NCBI GenBank assembly: GCA_037179515.1
Contig: JAXCGZ010019137.1
Location: forward strand, 7,501 to 71,500
Source: Halocaridina rubra
Lineage: Eukaryota; Arthropoda; Malacostraca; Decapoda; Atyidae
Direction of reading: 5' to 3'
DNA: 64,000 bases
Part shown: positions 1 to 11,877 of the stretch, one piece after another
How positions within the stretch are numbered: position 1 is the stretch's first letter
Layout of the letters: each line of letters begins with the position of its first letter
Program-made: the position numbers and the translations under genes
The notes under the pieces: model-generated
Told to the model about the DNA's origin: nothing
Seen by the model: the letters and a program-made list of their open reading frames with translations, nothing else
Databases searched by the model: none

Positions 1-409
1 TATAATAATAATGAAAATTATTATAATAGAGATAATACTAACAACAATGCAATAATAAGGATAAGAATAATATATATAATAATCACAGAAAAACAATAAT
101 ACTAAGAATTATAATATTAAAAATACTAACAATAACATCATTATAAAGATTATCATACAATAGTAATTATGGTATAATAATAATGGTGCAATAATAGTAA
201 TAAAAAAAGAAATAATTAATAACAAAAGTAAAGTAGAAGTAAAAGTGAATCAATTGTAATACACAAGAATATTATGTTATCTTCAGAATTACTTTTTTTC
301 AAATTTGAATGAAGTCTGCTTGATAATATGGGATCAATTACAAATGAACCATGATATAAATTTACATTTCGGTGCTCGGTTAAGCTAATTATTGCAGATT
401 CCAAGATGT

Positions 410-640
410 TTCAAGTGATAATATCCTTACTTCTTTCTAAAATGGAATCATTGTTACAGTCAATATGGTGATGGCAATCAGCCTAATGCTTGAACAAGGC
501 ACTGGAAGACTGACAATTTCGAACGTTATATTTATATTGATTGACACGAAATTCTCATGATTTGTTGATCTGGCCAACATAATACTTATCACAATCTTTA
601 CATAAAATCTTATACATAATATAAGAAGTGGAAACAAAAC
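410..640 (-). pseudogene. Inverted second copy of the GIY-YIG segment
   Basis: The reverse complement reads IMYKILCKDCDKYYVGQ and continues into a copy of the H...D segment seen at 1450-1560. It is the left-arm counterpart of the endonuclease remnant and carries its own substitutions and stops. Confidence 0.72.
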
Positions 641-945
641 TATTTGTAATCAACATATTGCAAAAAGTATTTTCATATTTGAATAGTACACGGACATTTA
701 ATGTTCTCAAACTCTTGATTAAAGAATAAGGAATAACTAGGGTATTATTAAAATTCGAAACAACCTTGCTACTGGGGAGGGATGGTCCGTAAAATATGCG
801 TTTTGCAGCATTGAAACAGATATTTAAGAACCAATTGGGATAAGAAAGATTTTTTTTCCAATATTAATGATTTTATCAATCTCTGCATCAAGAAATTCCA
901 ACGTTACAATACTTTACGTTCTGAGAAAAAGAAAATAATAATACT

Positions 946-1257
946 TTGCCATTCTTAGATATATTGTTACATAGAAAACCTTTTTCATTGAAGTTTGATA
1001 TTTTTAGAAAGCCCACAAATAATCTATCTTATGTTCATTTTTATTCTTGTCATGATCTTAAAATAAAGAAATCTAGATTTTCTTCAATGTTTCTCAGAGA
1101 GTTGCATATTGTAGGGCCGGAAATTCTTGATGCCGAGATTGATAAAATAATTGATATTGGAAAAAAATATTTATTATCCCAATTGGTTCTCAAATATTTG
1201 TTTCAGTGCTGTAAAACATATTTCACAGACCATCCCTCCAGAGATGTCAAAGCTTAG
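946..1257 (+). pseudogene. Penelope-like RT C-terminal fragment
   Basis: The frame reads MPFLDILLHRKPFSLKFDIF, then RKPTNNLSYVHFYSCHD and FSSMFLRELHIVGPEILDAEI. The LPFLDxLxHR...F.xxRKPT...YxHFxS series is the segment that follows the catalytic core in Penelope-like reverse transcriptases. Upstream RT motifs (fingers and palm) are absent, so this is a truncated copy. The frame closes at a stop at 1255-1257, before the endonuclease segment. Confidence 0.82.
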
Positions 1258-1329
1258 TCAACATTTTGAGAACATTAAATGTCCGTTTAATTTTCAAATG
1301 TGAAAATACTTTTGCAATATGTTGATTAA

Positions 1330-1570
1330 AAATATTTTTGTTTCCACTTCTAATATTATGTATAAGATTCCATGTAAAGATTGTGATAACTATTATGTTG
1401 GCCAGTCTAGCAAAATCATGAGCATTTCTTGTCAATCAACATAAATATAACGTTCGAAATTGTCAGTCTTCCAGTGCCTTGTTCAAGCATTATGCTGATT
1501 GCAATCTCCATACAGACTGGAACAATGATTCTATTTTACTAAGAAGTAAGGATATTATTACTTGAAACAT
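1330..1570 (+). pseudogene. GIY-YIG endonuclease remnant of the Penelope-like element
   Basis: From 1363 the frame reads MYKIPCKDCDNYYVGQSSK, the N-terminal GIY-YIG signature of Penelope-like elements (YKIPCxxCxxxYxGQ/E). A stop follows after about 15 codons. In another frame the domain continues as NVRNCQSSSALFKHYADCNL and HTDWNNDSILLRSKDII, matching the family's H...DWN...I segment. Frameshifts and stops make it non-functional. A second, inverted copy lies on the - strand at about 410-640. Confidence 0.8.
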
Positions 1571-1767
1571 CTTGGAATCTGCTTCATTCAAGTTTGAAAA
1601 AAAATAATTTTGGAAATAACACAATATTCTGGTGTATTTACAATTGATTCACTTTTACTTCTTTTTCTTATTATTAATCATTTCTTTTATTATTACTATT
1701 ATTGTACCATTATTATTATCATCTCATAATTACTATTATATGATTATTTATGTAATGATGATATTGT

Positions 1768-2702
1768 TTGTATCTAAATGATCTGGATTCGGATATCAGT
1801 AGTAACCTAAGTAAATTCGCAGACGACACTAAAATAGGTAGAATTATATATGGAAAAGAAGACATTCATGCTTTACAGGAAGATCTAAATAGATTATCTG
1901 AATGGTCGGACAAATGGCAAATGGAATTTAATGTTGAAAAATGTAAAGTAGTTAAAATGGGTACTATAAAAGACAATACTAGTTATAAGCTAAATAACCA
2001 CGAAATCATGAGTTCTCAGTGTGAAAGGGATTTGGGAGTTCTTGTGAGCAGTAATCTTAAGCCAAGAGAGCAATGCACAGCAGTCAGAAATAAAGCAAAC
2101 AGAATTTTAGGATTTATCTCAAGAAGTGTTAGCAATAGGACGGAAAAAGTTATTTTGCAGCTCTATCTTGGATTAGTTAGGCCCCGTTTACATTATGCTG
2201 TGCAATTCTGGTCACCCTATTATAGGATGGAAATTGAATCCTTGGAGAGAGTGCAGCGAAGAATGACCAAGATGATACACAATATCAGAAATCTACCATA
2301 TGAGGACAGATTAAAAAAACTTAATCTACATTCTCTAGAGAGGCGAAGAGTCAGGGGGGATATGATTGAAGTGTATAAATGGTTTAAAGGGATTAACAAG
2401 GGAGATATTAATAAAGTTTTAAAAATTCATGATCAAACCAGAACTCGAAATAATGGATTTAAGCTTGATAAATTTAGGTTCAGAAGGGAAATTGGTAAAA
2501 ATTGGTTTGGTAATAGAGTAGCTGATGCATGGAACAGGCTTCCTAGTAGGATAGTAAATGCCAATACCTTAGACACCTTCAAATGTAGATTAGATAGACA
2601 TATGACAGAGGTAGGGTGGGTATGAATAGGTTAGTGCTTATTAGAAAAATCATAAAAAGAAAAATAGAATAAATAAGTAGAGTAGAATAGAATAGGTTAG
2701 AC
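1768..2702 (+). mobile_element. 5'-truncated CR1/L2-like non-LTR retrotransposon
   Basis: The open frame 1768-2625 (about 285 codons, no internal stop) starts inside RT at YLNDLDSDISSNLSKFADDT, the catalytic FADD box. It continues through thumb motifs (CERDLGVLVS, LYLGLVRPRLHYAVQFWSP, RVQRRMTKMIHNIRNLPYED, RRRVRGDMIEVYKW) to a terminal NRVADAWNRLPSRIVNANTL. The 3'UTR ends in a GAATA-type short repeat near 2702. It lacks the endonuclease and half of RT, so it is a dead 5'-truncated insertion. It sits in the right arm of the Penelope inverted repeat and is tail-to-tail with the next element. Confidence 0.85.
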
Positions 2703-2704
2703 AT

Positions 2705-4236
2705 GCTGAAAACACCATTCAAAAATGGAGCTGCCTCGTGTGATTACCTAATTGTGATTACCTGATTGTGTTTACGGGAAAGAGCCCAAAGCTCGTATCT
2801 TCCCGTCTCCTGATCGCTTCCATTTTAGACTTAGTCATACTTATCATACCTGTCCTTAAAACTATGGATTGAGATAGCATTAACTACCTCCTCGCTTAGC
2901 GAATTCCAATTATCAATTACTCTTACACTGAAAAAGTATTTCCTTACATCCTGCAAAGAAGTTTTCTTAAGAAGCTTCAAACTATGACCTCTAGTTCTAG
3001 AGCCAGTCATATCAAAATATAGATCCCTATCCACTCTATCATAACCATGAAGGAATTTAAAGATTGTCACCATATCCCCCCTCACTCTTCTAGCTTCGAG
3101 TGATGGTAAGTCTAATTCCCTCAGCCTCTCATCATAACTGAGATTGCGTATTTCTGGCACCAGTTTCGTGGCATGTCTTTGAACTTTTTCAAGCTTAGCT
3201 ATGTGCTTTTTCAAGTGCGGATTCCAAAAGGGGGCTGCATATTCGAGTTTTGGCCTCACATAGGTTACATAAATATTTCTCAACATTTCCTTGTCCATGT
3301 GCCTGAAGGCTACCCTTACATTTGATAAGAATGCATATGCTGCCCTTACTATGCCATTTATATGTATTTCTGGAGACATATCTGCCAGTATGTTTACTCC
3401 TAGATCTCTCTCATTTTCTGTCTCTTGAAGTTGTACTCCAGCCACCGAGTAGTCAAGCTTGGGCCTTCTTGCACTTGTACCCATTCTCATTACCTTACAT
3501 TTTGAAGTATTGAATTTCATTAGCCACTTTTCTGACCACTCATGCAGATTATTTAGATCCTCCTGAAGTTCTCTACCATTGTTCTCGTTTTTTACTTTCT
3601 TCACAATCTTTGCATCATCTGCAAACATATTCATGAATGAATTTACAGACTCTGGTAGGTCATTTACATATACAAGGAACAAAAGTGGCCCTAAAACTGA
3701 ACCCTGTGGAACTCCACTACTAACTCTTCTCCATTCAGACACTGAGTGTCTTACTCTAACCCTCTGTTCCCTTCCTTCTAAGTAAGTTTTTATCCATTCC
3801 AAAACATTTCCACCTATTCTAGCCATTGATTGCAGCTTCCTAATAAGTCTCCCATGTGGAACAGTGTCAAACGCTTTCTGGAAGTCTAGGAATATGCAAT
3901 CTGCCCAGCCCTCTCTTTCCTGTAAGATTTGGCTTACCTCATCATAAAATTCTAATAAGTTTGTTACTGTTGATCTACCTTCTCTGAAGCCATGTTGCCT
4001 CACTGACAAAAAGTTGAAGGATTCCAAGTGAAGAGAGATATGTTTCCTTAGTAGTTTCTCCATAAGTTTGCAAACTATGCTGGTAAAGGAAACTGGTCTA
4101 TAGTTCAGAGCCGTATCCCTCCTTCCCTTTTTGAAGATAGGTATCACATTTGCTTGTTTCCAGCATCTTGGAATCTCCCCCGACTCCAGTGACTCCTTAA
4201 ATATGATACTTAGTGCCACTGATATTGTGTGTGCCA
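2705..4236 (-). mobile_element. CR1-like retrotransposon family A, copy 1 (5'-truncated, open RT)
   Basis: On the - strand the frame 4219-2831 is open for about 460 codons: IPIFKKGRRDTALNYRPVS, QHGFREGRSTVTNLLEFYDE, FLDFQKAFDTVPHGRLIRK, SSGVPQGSVLGPLLFLVYVN, FADDAKIV and a thumb ending SLSEEVVNAISIHSFKDRYD. Every RT motif from the fingers onward is present, including FADD. The endonuclease and first RT block are missing; homology to copies 2 and 3 stops at about 4236. The 3' end carries an ATTAGGTAATCAC-type tail at about 2739-2770. It differs from copy 2 by about a dozen residues, so both are young. Confidence 0.88.
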
Positions 4237-4264
4237 GTAGGCATGTTGCAGTGTCCCCTATTCT

Positions 4265-4490
4265 TATGTTCTTCTTATTAATACCATTCTTAGTATTATA
4301 TTTTTTCTGTGATTATTATATATATTATTCTTATCATTCTTGTTGTCCTTATTATTGTATTGTAAGTATTATTTCTATTTTAATCTTTTTCAATATTATA
4401 TTTATTATAATTATTATTGTTGTTATTATTATTATTATTTTTATCTTTGGTAGAGTTAGTGTGATATGTTTATTGCTACCATCTTCAGAT
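4265..4490. repeat. Distal right arm of the Penelope inverted repeat and (ATT)-rich sequence
   Basis: The run TTCTTAGTATTATATTTTTT and the following TGTGATTATTATATATATTA is the reverse complement of positions about 60-110, showing the arm continuing after the 1768-4265 insertions. It then grades into ATT/GTT-rich simple sequence. Confidence 0.7.
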
Positions 4491-4784
4491 ATTTAATGTG
4501 TTTCCCGTCTCCTCCTACTATTGACGTATCTTTACCTGGATTCACAACTTGCCTTGCCTACACGCTAAACAATAACTTTCTAGGTTTAGTGCATTGGTCA
4601 ATCAACTGGTTTCCTTTTGTTGAGTTGCTAATTTTCAATTTTTCCTGTTTTCTGTATGTACTGTATATATCGCTGCATTCGTTTGTAAAAATCAGATTCC
4701 TTTGAAGATAAGTAAGACACTTGCAAGTACTAAGTACTAATGATCTCATAAATTTCTTACAATTTCCTTGCGTAGCCATATCCA

Positions 4785-5370
<586 letters not shown>

Positions 5371-5454
5371 GTGGGTACTGGAGATGCTGTTTATTATGTT
5401 TCACAGTCAATCATTACTTCTACTATTACTGTTGTTAGTTGTTTTATGTCTCCA

Positions 5455-5536
5455 TATTCGAATGGGGGTGGGCAAAGAATTGTTGGGGCAGGAGTATTAA
5501 GCTGCATGGCCTTCCTAACGCCCCGCGATGGGCTCA

Positions 5537-5577
<41 letters not shown>

Positions 5578-5637
5578 GTTGTTGTTGTTATTATTATTAC
5601 TATTGTTATTATTATTGCTATTAATTATTATTATTAA
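5455..5637 (+). repeat. Possible LINE 3'UTR fragment with (ATT)n tail
   Basis: A GC-richer stretch ending GCATGGCCTTCCTAACGCC runs into an (ATT)/(GTT) array at 5539-5637. A GGCC-CTTCCTAACGCC end followed by a trinucleotide tail is typical of LINE 3' ends, but no coding sequence precedes it. Confidence 0.35.
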
Positions 5638-6030
5638 TTCCGTTTCATGTCATATGAGGCTATTTAAAGGATGATTGCTTGTGATATTGACACATTAAAC
5701 CCTTCTATATTCCTGCATGGCAAAGGAAGCGTCGAAGGAAAAATGGATCGGAGGTAGACTCCATCCCTGAGAATGTTGACCTGCCGGAAAACAATTAAAG
5801 CAACAGGGATTCACATGATATCATCCGTTCCTTCTATGATACATCACTGGCCATCATGCTGGTCAACGAGACGCGATCATATATTTGATATAAATGATTT
5901 ACCTGTGCTGGAGGCGCTGGATTCCCATCCATATAAAACTTCAGAAAACGTATATTTTGTTTAAAGTGATTACTAGCTTCGGTTACAATTATAAATAAAA
6001 AAAAATGTTACGCCATTATGCCAACCAGCC
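5638..6030. other. Unassigned sequence
   Basis: About 390 bp with no supported gene or repeat. Confidence 0.4.
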
Positions 6031-6190
6031 ATCTATGATTACGGATTTTACGTTACGAGCTTCCTTTTCAACTAACGACTTATTTTGACAGATGTAATCG
6101 CTACCCTGAGTGTGTGCCATTACTAATCTCAGTCCATGACGGGGAGCGAACCCTCAACCTGCCGCCTAAGAGTTGCGGACGCTACCTTCC
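6030..6190 (-). mobile_element. tRNA-derived SINE family 1, copy 1
   Basis: The reverse complement begins GGTAGCGTCCGCAACTCTTA and has GGTTGAGGGTTCGCTCC (B-box-like), then a body with CACTCAGGGTAGCGATTACA and a CGTAACGTAAAA end. The same order of segments occurs at 9017, 10560 and 39295. It is flanked on the + side by a C9 run. Confidence 0.72.
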
Positions 6191-6486
6191 CCCCCCCCAA
6201 CTGCGCGCCAAAAGGGAAGGTCCGCTCACCCTCAAGGGAGAACATCACGGAAAAGAAGAAGAAGAAAAAATAAATATATTCCCCAGATAATACGTTCTGA
6301 TTACTACATTTCGGAAATTGTTATTTGCCAACCAGTGGTTGAGTCAGTAGAGATTCAGAATTTTGAGCTAGTTACAAATTCATTTTTATTAAAGAATAAA
6401 CTATAGTATATAAAACATATGCGCAATGAATTGTGAATCCCCGCCCTATTGTAGACCAACAATGGAAGTCGCAAGCACTTATAAGC

Positions 6487-6487
<1 letters not shown>

Positions 6488-6519
<32 letters not shown>

Positions 6520-8041
6520 TATTTCCAACATACATTGGGTATTCAAATATGGGTGTACAATTAAAATTTACAAGTAAAATCTTCCTTTAAGAGTAACTTC
6601 TTAAGATTATATTTAAAAGTATACACTGAACCAGCATTTTTTAGTTCTCTGGGAAGCTGATTATATAAATGAGGTCCACGAATGTTTATATCTCTTGAGC
6701 CAATATCAGTTTTAGACCTTCGTACTAATAAATCTTCCCCTTGACGGGTAGTTAACCCGGTAACTGAGCTTACTGTGGAAAAATTATACAAGCAATCAGG
6801 AATATTGTTTCTTAGTATATTAAAAACAAAGGTACATATATCAAAAACATATTTATCTCTAATCTTTATCCATTCTAGATCTTTTAAAACAGGAGAGATG
6901 TGCTCGTATTTTCTTACATTGCCAACAGCCACTCGTGCTGCAAAGTTTTGTAACTTTTGTATTCTTTGTAATTGAGACTTATTTGTACATCCCCAAACTT
7001 TGAGACAGTAATTAATTAAACTCATAGCTAAGGACTGGACAATTATTATACGAGTTGATGTTTCAAATGAGTCTTTTACCCTATTTAGATATATTAGAGT
7101 ACCCATTACTTTTTTATAAATTTCATCTATATGCATTTCAAAATTCATGTAACGGTCAAAATAGACACCTAGGTTCTTTACCGAGTTCATTGGCTTAATG
7201 ATATTACCGTTAAAATTTATATGAAGATTGTCATCAACTTCTGATAATAATTGTCTGGATCCGATAAGAATAGATTGGGTTTTAGTTTCATTAAGTAACA
7301 GACCATTTTTTAGAAAGTAACGTTTAGCCATATACAAAATTTCTTCTGCTCTACGAATAATATTTTCTAAATCATTAATTTCTCCTTCAATTAAGATTTG
7401 AGTATCGTCAGCATATTGAATGACATAACAGTTAGGTAAATATTTTACTAGATCGTTTACATATATTAGAAAAAGTATAGGTCCTAGGATCGATCCCTGA
7501 GGGACCCCAAACAATACCTTCTTGGAACTTGAAACTGTATCTTTTATTCTGACTGACTGGTAGCGGTTTTTTAAATAGTTCTCGAACCAGCTTGGGTCAA
7601 TGTACATTTTTTTGCATTTTTCTAATAATATACTATGGTTTACACTATCAAAAGCTTTAGAAAGATCGAGTAGTAGTAGCAATGATATTTTCTTATTATC
7701 TATATTTTTGTATATTTCATCTGATATTTTCAATAAGGCAGTTTCAGTTGATAATTTTGGCCTGAAACCGTGTTGACTTTTTGCAATAAGTTTATTTTTT
7801 TCAAGAAACTCACTTAACTGATTTGCAACAATCTTTTCAAGTATCTTTGATAAAATTGGTAGTAAAGAGATTGGTCTATAGTTAGAGACGTCGTCAGGAT
7901 TTCCATTTTTAAAACCAGGAATTACATGGGGATTTTTCCATAAATCTGGGTAGATATTGGTAACTATGGAAGTATTGATTATTACCGTCAGATAATAAGC
8001 TATTACAAATAATGAATCTCTAATAAAACGAGGCTGCAAAA
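6488..8041 (-). mobile_element. CR1/Jockey-superfamily LINE family B, 5'-truncated with open RT
   Basis: On the - strand 8039-6561 is open for 492 codons with a full RT: NPDDVSNYRPISLLPILSKI, KSQHGFRPKLSTETALL, LLLLDLSKAFDSVNHSILL, LFGVPQGSILGPILFLIYVN, IQYADDTQILIEG and a thumb with NLGVYFD and INYCLKVWG. The C-terminus GPHLYNQLPRELKNAGSVYT is typical of the superfamily. After the stop come about 45 bp, AATAAAG, and an (ATT)n tail at 6515-6488. Catalytic aspartates (YADD) are intact. The endonuclease is missing because of 5' truncation near 8041, so the copy is not autonomous. The absence of stops suggests recent insertion. Confidence 0.88.
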
Positions 8042-9010
8042 TATTTACAGTGTATTTTTGCTATTTTTCGCTTTTAGTCTTAATGTGTTAATTACATTAA
8101 TTGAATGATAATATATCCTCTACAGTAGAGTTCATTTTACTCTGGGACGCAGAACTGTTGTTAAGATTGTGTAACATGTATTTATATCAAACTTTCCGAA
8201 TAGAGTATACGCTTGATAAGCTGTTTAGAAAATTCCTATTCCCATATCAGTTTCATGTTCATTATAAAACACGAGTGCTCTGTCCTGAATCACAGTAAAC
8301 TCCTTAATGGAGCATTTTCACAAAAATCTATCGTTTACAGTTTTCATAATTGTCAGAACACAAATTCGTAATGACGTGAATATATCCTTTTATAGTTTTT
8401 TTTTTTCTAGGAGCCCCATCTCTGACCCTAGTAGTTAAAATAGCTTTTAGGTTACACAAACAGATTAATAACTTAATCTGGATGACGTGAGAGGTTTATC
8501 GCCAAACACTTAGTGACGCAGATCTAACTCTCGGTCTTATATCATTAGTCGGGAATTAACTATCCTCACACTGTACGTAAAATTATTCACGCATGCTTAA
8601 TACAGATGAATATGAATAAATATAAAATATGTCTGTAACCCTGAATAGGGCTCAGGGAGTGTCCTCAATGACGTTACTGTTTCCCCTCATTCTATCCCAT
8701 TATATTAGTATGAGTATATGTAGGGACGTATTCATAAGCTAAAGTACAAATGAGAAATAATCTGTCATGCAAATAAACACTTATAGGCGTATGTAGAAAT
8801 AAACTGTTTCGAAATCTATCCACCAGATCATAGACTCATGCAACTATATTTTAGGATGATACATACTTTCTCTATGTGAGTAAACATGACATACTATGCG
8901 CAATGAATTAATGTGTTTACCTCATTATGCGAACTGGTATACGCAAATTTCCTTTCCTCACTTCGAGAATCGTCCAAACCATTCTATTTCACTTGGGTAT
9001 TAAATGAGTT
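8042..9010. other. Unassigned intergenic sequence
   Basis: About 970 bp, AT-rich, no supported gene. A short reading frame near 8101-8298 has no recognisable motif. Confidence 0.4.
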
Positions 9011-9016
9011 TCTCAT

Positions 9017-9215
9017 GTAGTCACAGTGGCAAAGCGGTAGCGTCCGCGACTCTGAGTCAGCAGGTCGAGGGATCGCGCTCCGCCACGGTTTGAGGTCTCA
9101 AGGGCATGCACTTAGGGTAACTATTACACCTGGCAAAACAAGTCTTTCGCAAGAGGGTAACCGGCCTAGCCCTTGGTAGAAAAGGGAGACCGTGACGTAA
9201 AACCGGCTTATTAAA
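9017..9215 (+). mobile_element. tRNA-derived SINE family 1, copy 2
   Basis: The head GTGGCAAAGCGGTAGCGTCC (A-box-like TGGCNNAGNGG) is followed at tRNA spacing by GGTCGAGGGATCGCGCTCC (B-box-like). The body runs GGCATGCACTTAGGGTAACT, CAAGTCTTTCGCAAGAGGG, CCTAGCCCTTGGTAGAAAAG and ends GACGTAAAACCGG. It is the best-preserved copy of the family here. Confidence 0.82.
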
Positions 9216-9225
9216 TGGGTTTTTC

Positions 9226-9360
9226 GGTTTTTCAGTGCCGCAAACTTTCGTTGACTGTTAAAAAAGTTAAAGTTTGCGGTTTTAGCCCTCCTATCAGAGG
9301 CATCGCCCCTGCTCTGGCGGGCGTCAGCCGGTGCAATACCCCCCCCCTGTGGTGACTGTT
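9226..9360 (-). mobile_element. Truncated SINE family 2 fragment joined to the family 1 SINE
   Basis: TTAGCCCTCCTATCAGAGGC and GCTCTGGCGGGCGTCAGCCG recur at 25836-25885 in the same orientation. The tRNA-like head is missing here. An internal inverted repeat (CCGCAAACTTT...AAAGTTTGCGG) brackets a short loop at about 9239-9280. Confidence 0.65.
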
Positions 9361-10215
9361 GAAGAGGATATTAACAATTTATTGTATTAACATTTGCAGC
9401 ATCATTAATACAGTCTACAATAACCTATTATAGATTGTGCTTTATTGTCATTTCATGTTTTTGAACTCTACCCCATTTTCAGATAAGTACAGGAAGATTT
9501 TGTTCCTCTACAATCATCCAACATGGGGTAATGTTGCTTGCTCCTTGTTTACTATTCATACCCACTTTTGCGTGTATAATTATGGTATCATTTTCTCATT
9601 ATTTTCATAGCTTATCATTCCAAAATCCATAACAAGATTTTGGCAGTATTTTGTTTCTTAATTTGATAGATATGAGGAGATATAATTGCACCTTTTAATA
9701 GTTTTTAGAACAGATTGTTACATGTAATATTCATCAGTCTTATTGTCTGGAAGTGAACTTTTTTTTTTAATGCCCAAACTTAAAAAAATAAAGATATCTG
9801 CTTTTATTAAGTCTCATGTAACTTATTTTTGTCATTTTTACATTGTTTACATGTAAAGATCAAATAGGCTGTATCCTCTTCCTTCATGATATTTTAATGT
9901 TTGTAAACTGTCTTGTTTAATTGTTGAGAATTAAAAATAACTTGTATAATCAGCTAGATGCTCTTGAAAACACTTCTATGGTGATTATATGACGTCATCT
10001 GAGCAAAGGTCGACATAGAATGAAACTTGTGACCCCGTAGCCAACTACAAATAGTGTGGTGCATACTCATCCTGTCGTCAGCACAAATAGTGACAGTGTA
10101 AGTCATTTAAAAGTGAAAAGTAAAGATAGTGATATTTCGGAGCAATAGAGCATGGTTTATTCATACTGCGTGCAAGAATAACATGTTTAACATTATATAG
10201 GCTTTGTAATTAAGC
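9361..10215. other. Unassigned intergenic sequence
   Basis: No supported gene or repeat. An isolated ATG-led stretch near 10152 closes after nine codons. Confidence 0.4.
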
Positions 10216-10285
10216 TTGACGAGATGGGAGAGGGCGGTCCCTACGGGAGCTTTACGAGCTGGGAGAGGGCGGTCCCTACGGGAAG
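10216..10285. repeat. 35-bp tandem repeat, two units
   Basis: GGGAGAGGGCGGTCCCTACG occurs in both 10216-10250 and 10251-10285, with the units nearly identical. It is GC-rich in an AT-rich setting. Confidence 0.9.
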
Positions 10286-10559
10286 ACTGGTTAAGATACG
10301 TTTTATACACCCCAGCATTGTCGTATTTATTCCCCGTGTAATTGAAATTCTTTGATATGTATGGCTTGAACTCTTGTTACCCACTCCTGGAAAAGTTATT
10401 TTAGTGAAAATCACACAAATCTATAGTTGATTATTATGAATATGCAAACAGAGAGGGGGGGGGGGCGTTGTTTACCTGAAAGACGAGACACCCCAACCAC
10501 AGTAAGCTATGCTGCTGTTAGACACTCAAATTTAACCTAAAAAGGTAAGTAAGTTACTA

Positions 10560-10760
10560 GTGTGGCCGCCGTGACGAGTGGTAATGCTCGCGACTCTGAT
10601 TCGTCACATTGTAGGTTCAAGGCGCGCCACAGTGAGGTTAGAAAGGGCATTCACTCAAGGTAAAGATCGGATTGCCAAAAAGAAAGTCCTTTGTAAGATG
10701 GCATTGCCCTAGCCCCTACCCTAAAAGGGTGTCCATAACTTAAAACAAATAAGGTATGTA
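10560..10760 (+). mobile_element. tRNA-derived SINE family 1, copy 3 (diverged)
   Basis: The head TGACGAGTGGTAATGCTCGC, B-box-like GTAGGTTCAAGGCGCGCC, and body AAGGGCATTCACTCAAGGTA and CCTAGCCCCTACCCTAAAAG match the family order with substitutions. An (AAT)n run follows at 10780-10816. Confidence 0.75.
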
Positions 10761-11091
10761 ACAAACCTATCTAGCCCAATAATAATAATAATAATAGGAA
10801 TAATAATAATACCAATAATATTCATCATAATATTAACAAGGTTAAGATTCGTTTTATGCGCCCCTTTCGTAGCCTACCCGAGAAATTGGCATTACCACCA
10901 TTTCTTAAATTCCGCACTTCTGTATAAACACTCAAATTCACCGTATTAAGGTATATTATAAGGCTTTAAATTTGAGTTGTTAGGTAAGATGAGGTTATGT
11001 AAGTACCCACCACTGCCCGTCAGTATCGGACCTAACAGAAAATAGTGATTTCCGTTAGAAATCATTATCAGATTCATTCAGAACATCAAAT

Positions 11092-11093
<2 letters not shown>

Positions 11094-11175
<82 letters not shown>
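11094..11175. repeat. (TA)n microsatellite, 82 bp
   Basis: Pure TA run followed by poly-A. A separate (CAA)/(CTA)/(ATA) trinucleotide tract lies at 11227-11270. Confidence 0.98.
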
Positions 11176-11180
<5 letters not shown>

Positions 11181-11270
11181 AAAAGTTTAGTCCAAAAACT
11201 GAAGAGGTTCATAACTCGGACCGTATCAACAACAACAACAACTACTACTACTACTACTACTAATAATAAT

Positions 11271-11877
11271 AGAAAGAAGAAACAGACGAAGAATGCTGAC
11301 AAAAGTTAATTGAAAATTCTGAGGGAAAAAAGAAACTAACAATTCAGGCAAAACGTAGCATTTTCATGAAAAGCAATTCATCTTGCTTCCCAGAAATAAT
11401 AAAATGGTGAAAAAAGGCTATAAAAACACCCATCTCTATAACTTAACGATGCTAAAATTTTATCATAAAATATGCAAAACTTATGGAAATTTTTTATTTC
11501 TTTTTAATATAGTATTTTCAAATCGTGTAGAGCTAAATAGCATACGTTGTAGTTGGCCCAAAATTATGGCTGACTGTACTCCACTGACTCCATTAAAAAA
11601 TTTTTGGATATACAATATGAATAACTAATTGAGTTTTCTTGATCCTGAACAGTACTTGTGATGGGTATTGTTCCTCTGATTTTTTCTTAGGTTACAATAT
11701 GTTGGGACTTTTTTCACTCTACCCAGTTGGATTTGATTAAACTTTATTTATGTTTATTATGATGTTACAAAGATGTATAGAGTTTCTGCCTGAACATTAG
11801 ATATTGAAGCTCTAAGCTCATGAAATTTGTTTTCATTAAACAACAGTGGTCTTTTTATATATTTATTTATTTTTTTA
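11271..11877. other. Unassigned AT-rich sequence
   Basis: No supported gene. An 81-codon frame at 11383-11628 has no recognisable motif and low-complexity composition. Confidence 0.4.

Larger units (their letters stand above)
1..4400. mobile_element. Penelope-like element remnant in inverted-repeat arrangement
   Basis: Positions 1-900, reverse-complemented, match 1110-1765 and then resume at about 4265-4400, with roughly 85-90% identity by eye. The unpaired centre (about 900-1110) and right arm hold Penelope-type coding sequence. Long terminal duplications in tandem or inverted orientation are typical of Penelope-like elements. The right arm is interrupted by two unrelated retroelement fragments at about 1768-4265. 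The left arm is cut by the window edge. Confidence 0.8.

Noticed and set aside
9017..9085. Possible functional tRNA gene
   Set aside because: A- and B-box-like motifs are present but the stems do not close, and the same head recurs with a common non-tRNA body, so it is a SINE.
10152..10178. MVYSYCVQE, resembling the start of a THAP domain
   Set aside because: Only nine codons before a stop and no C2CH continuation in any frame.
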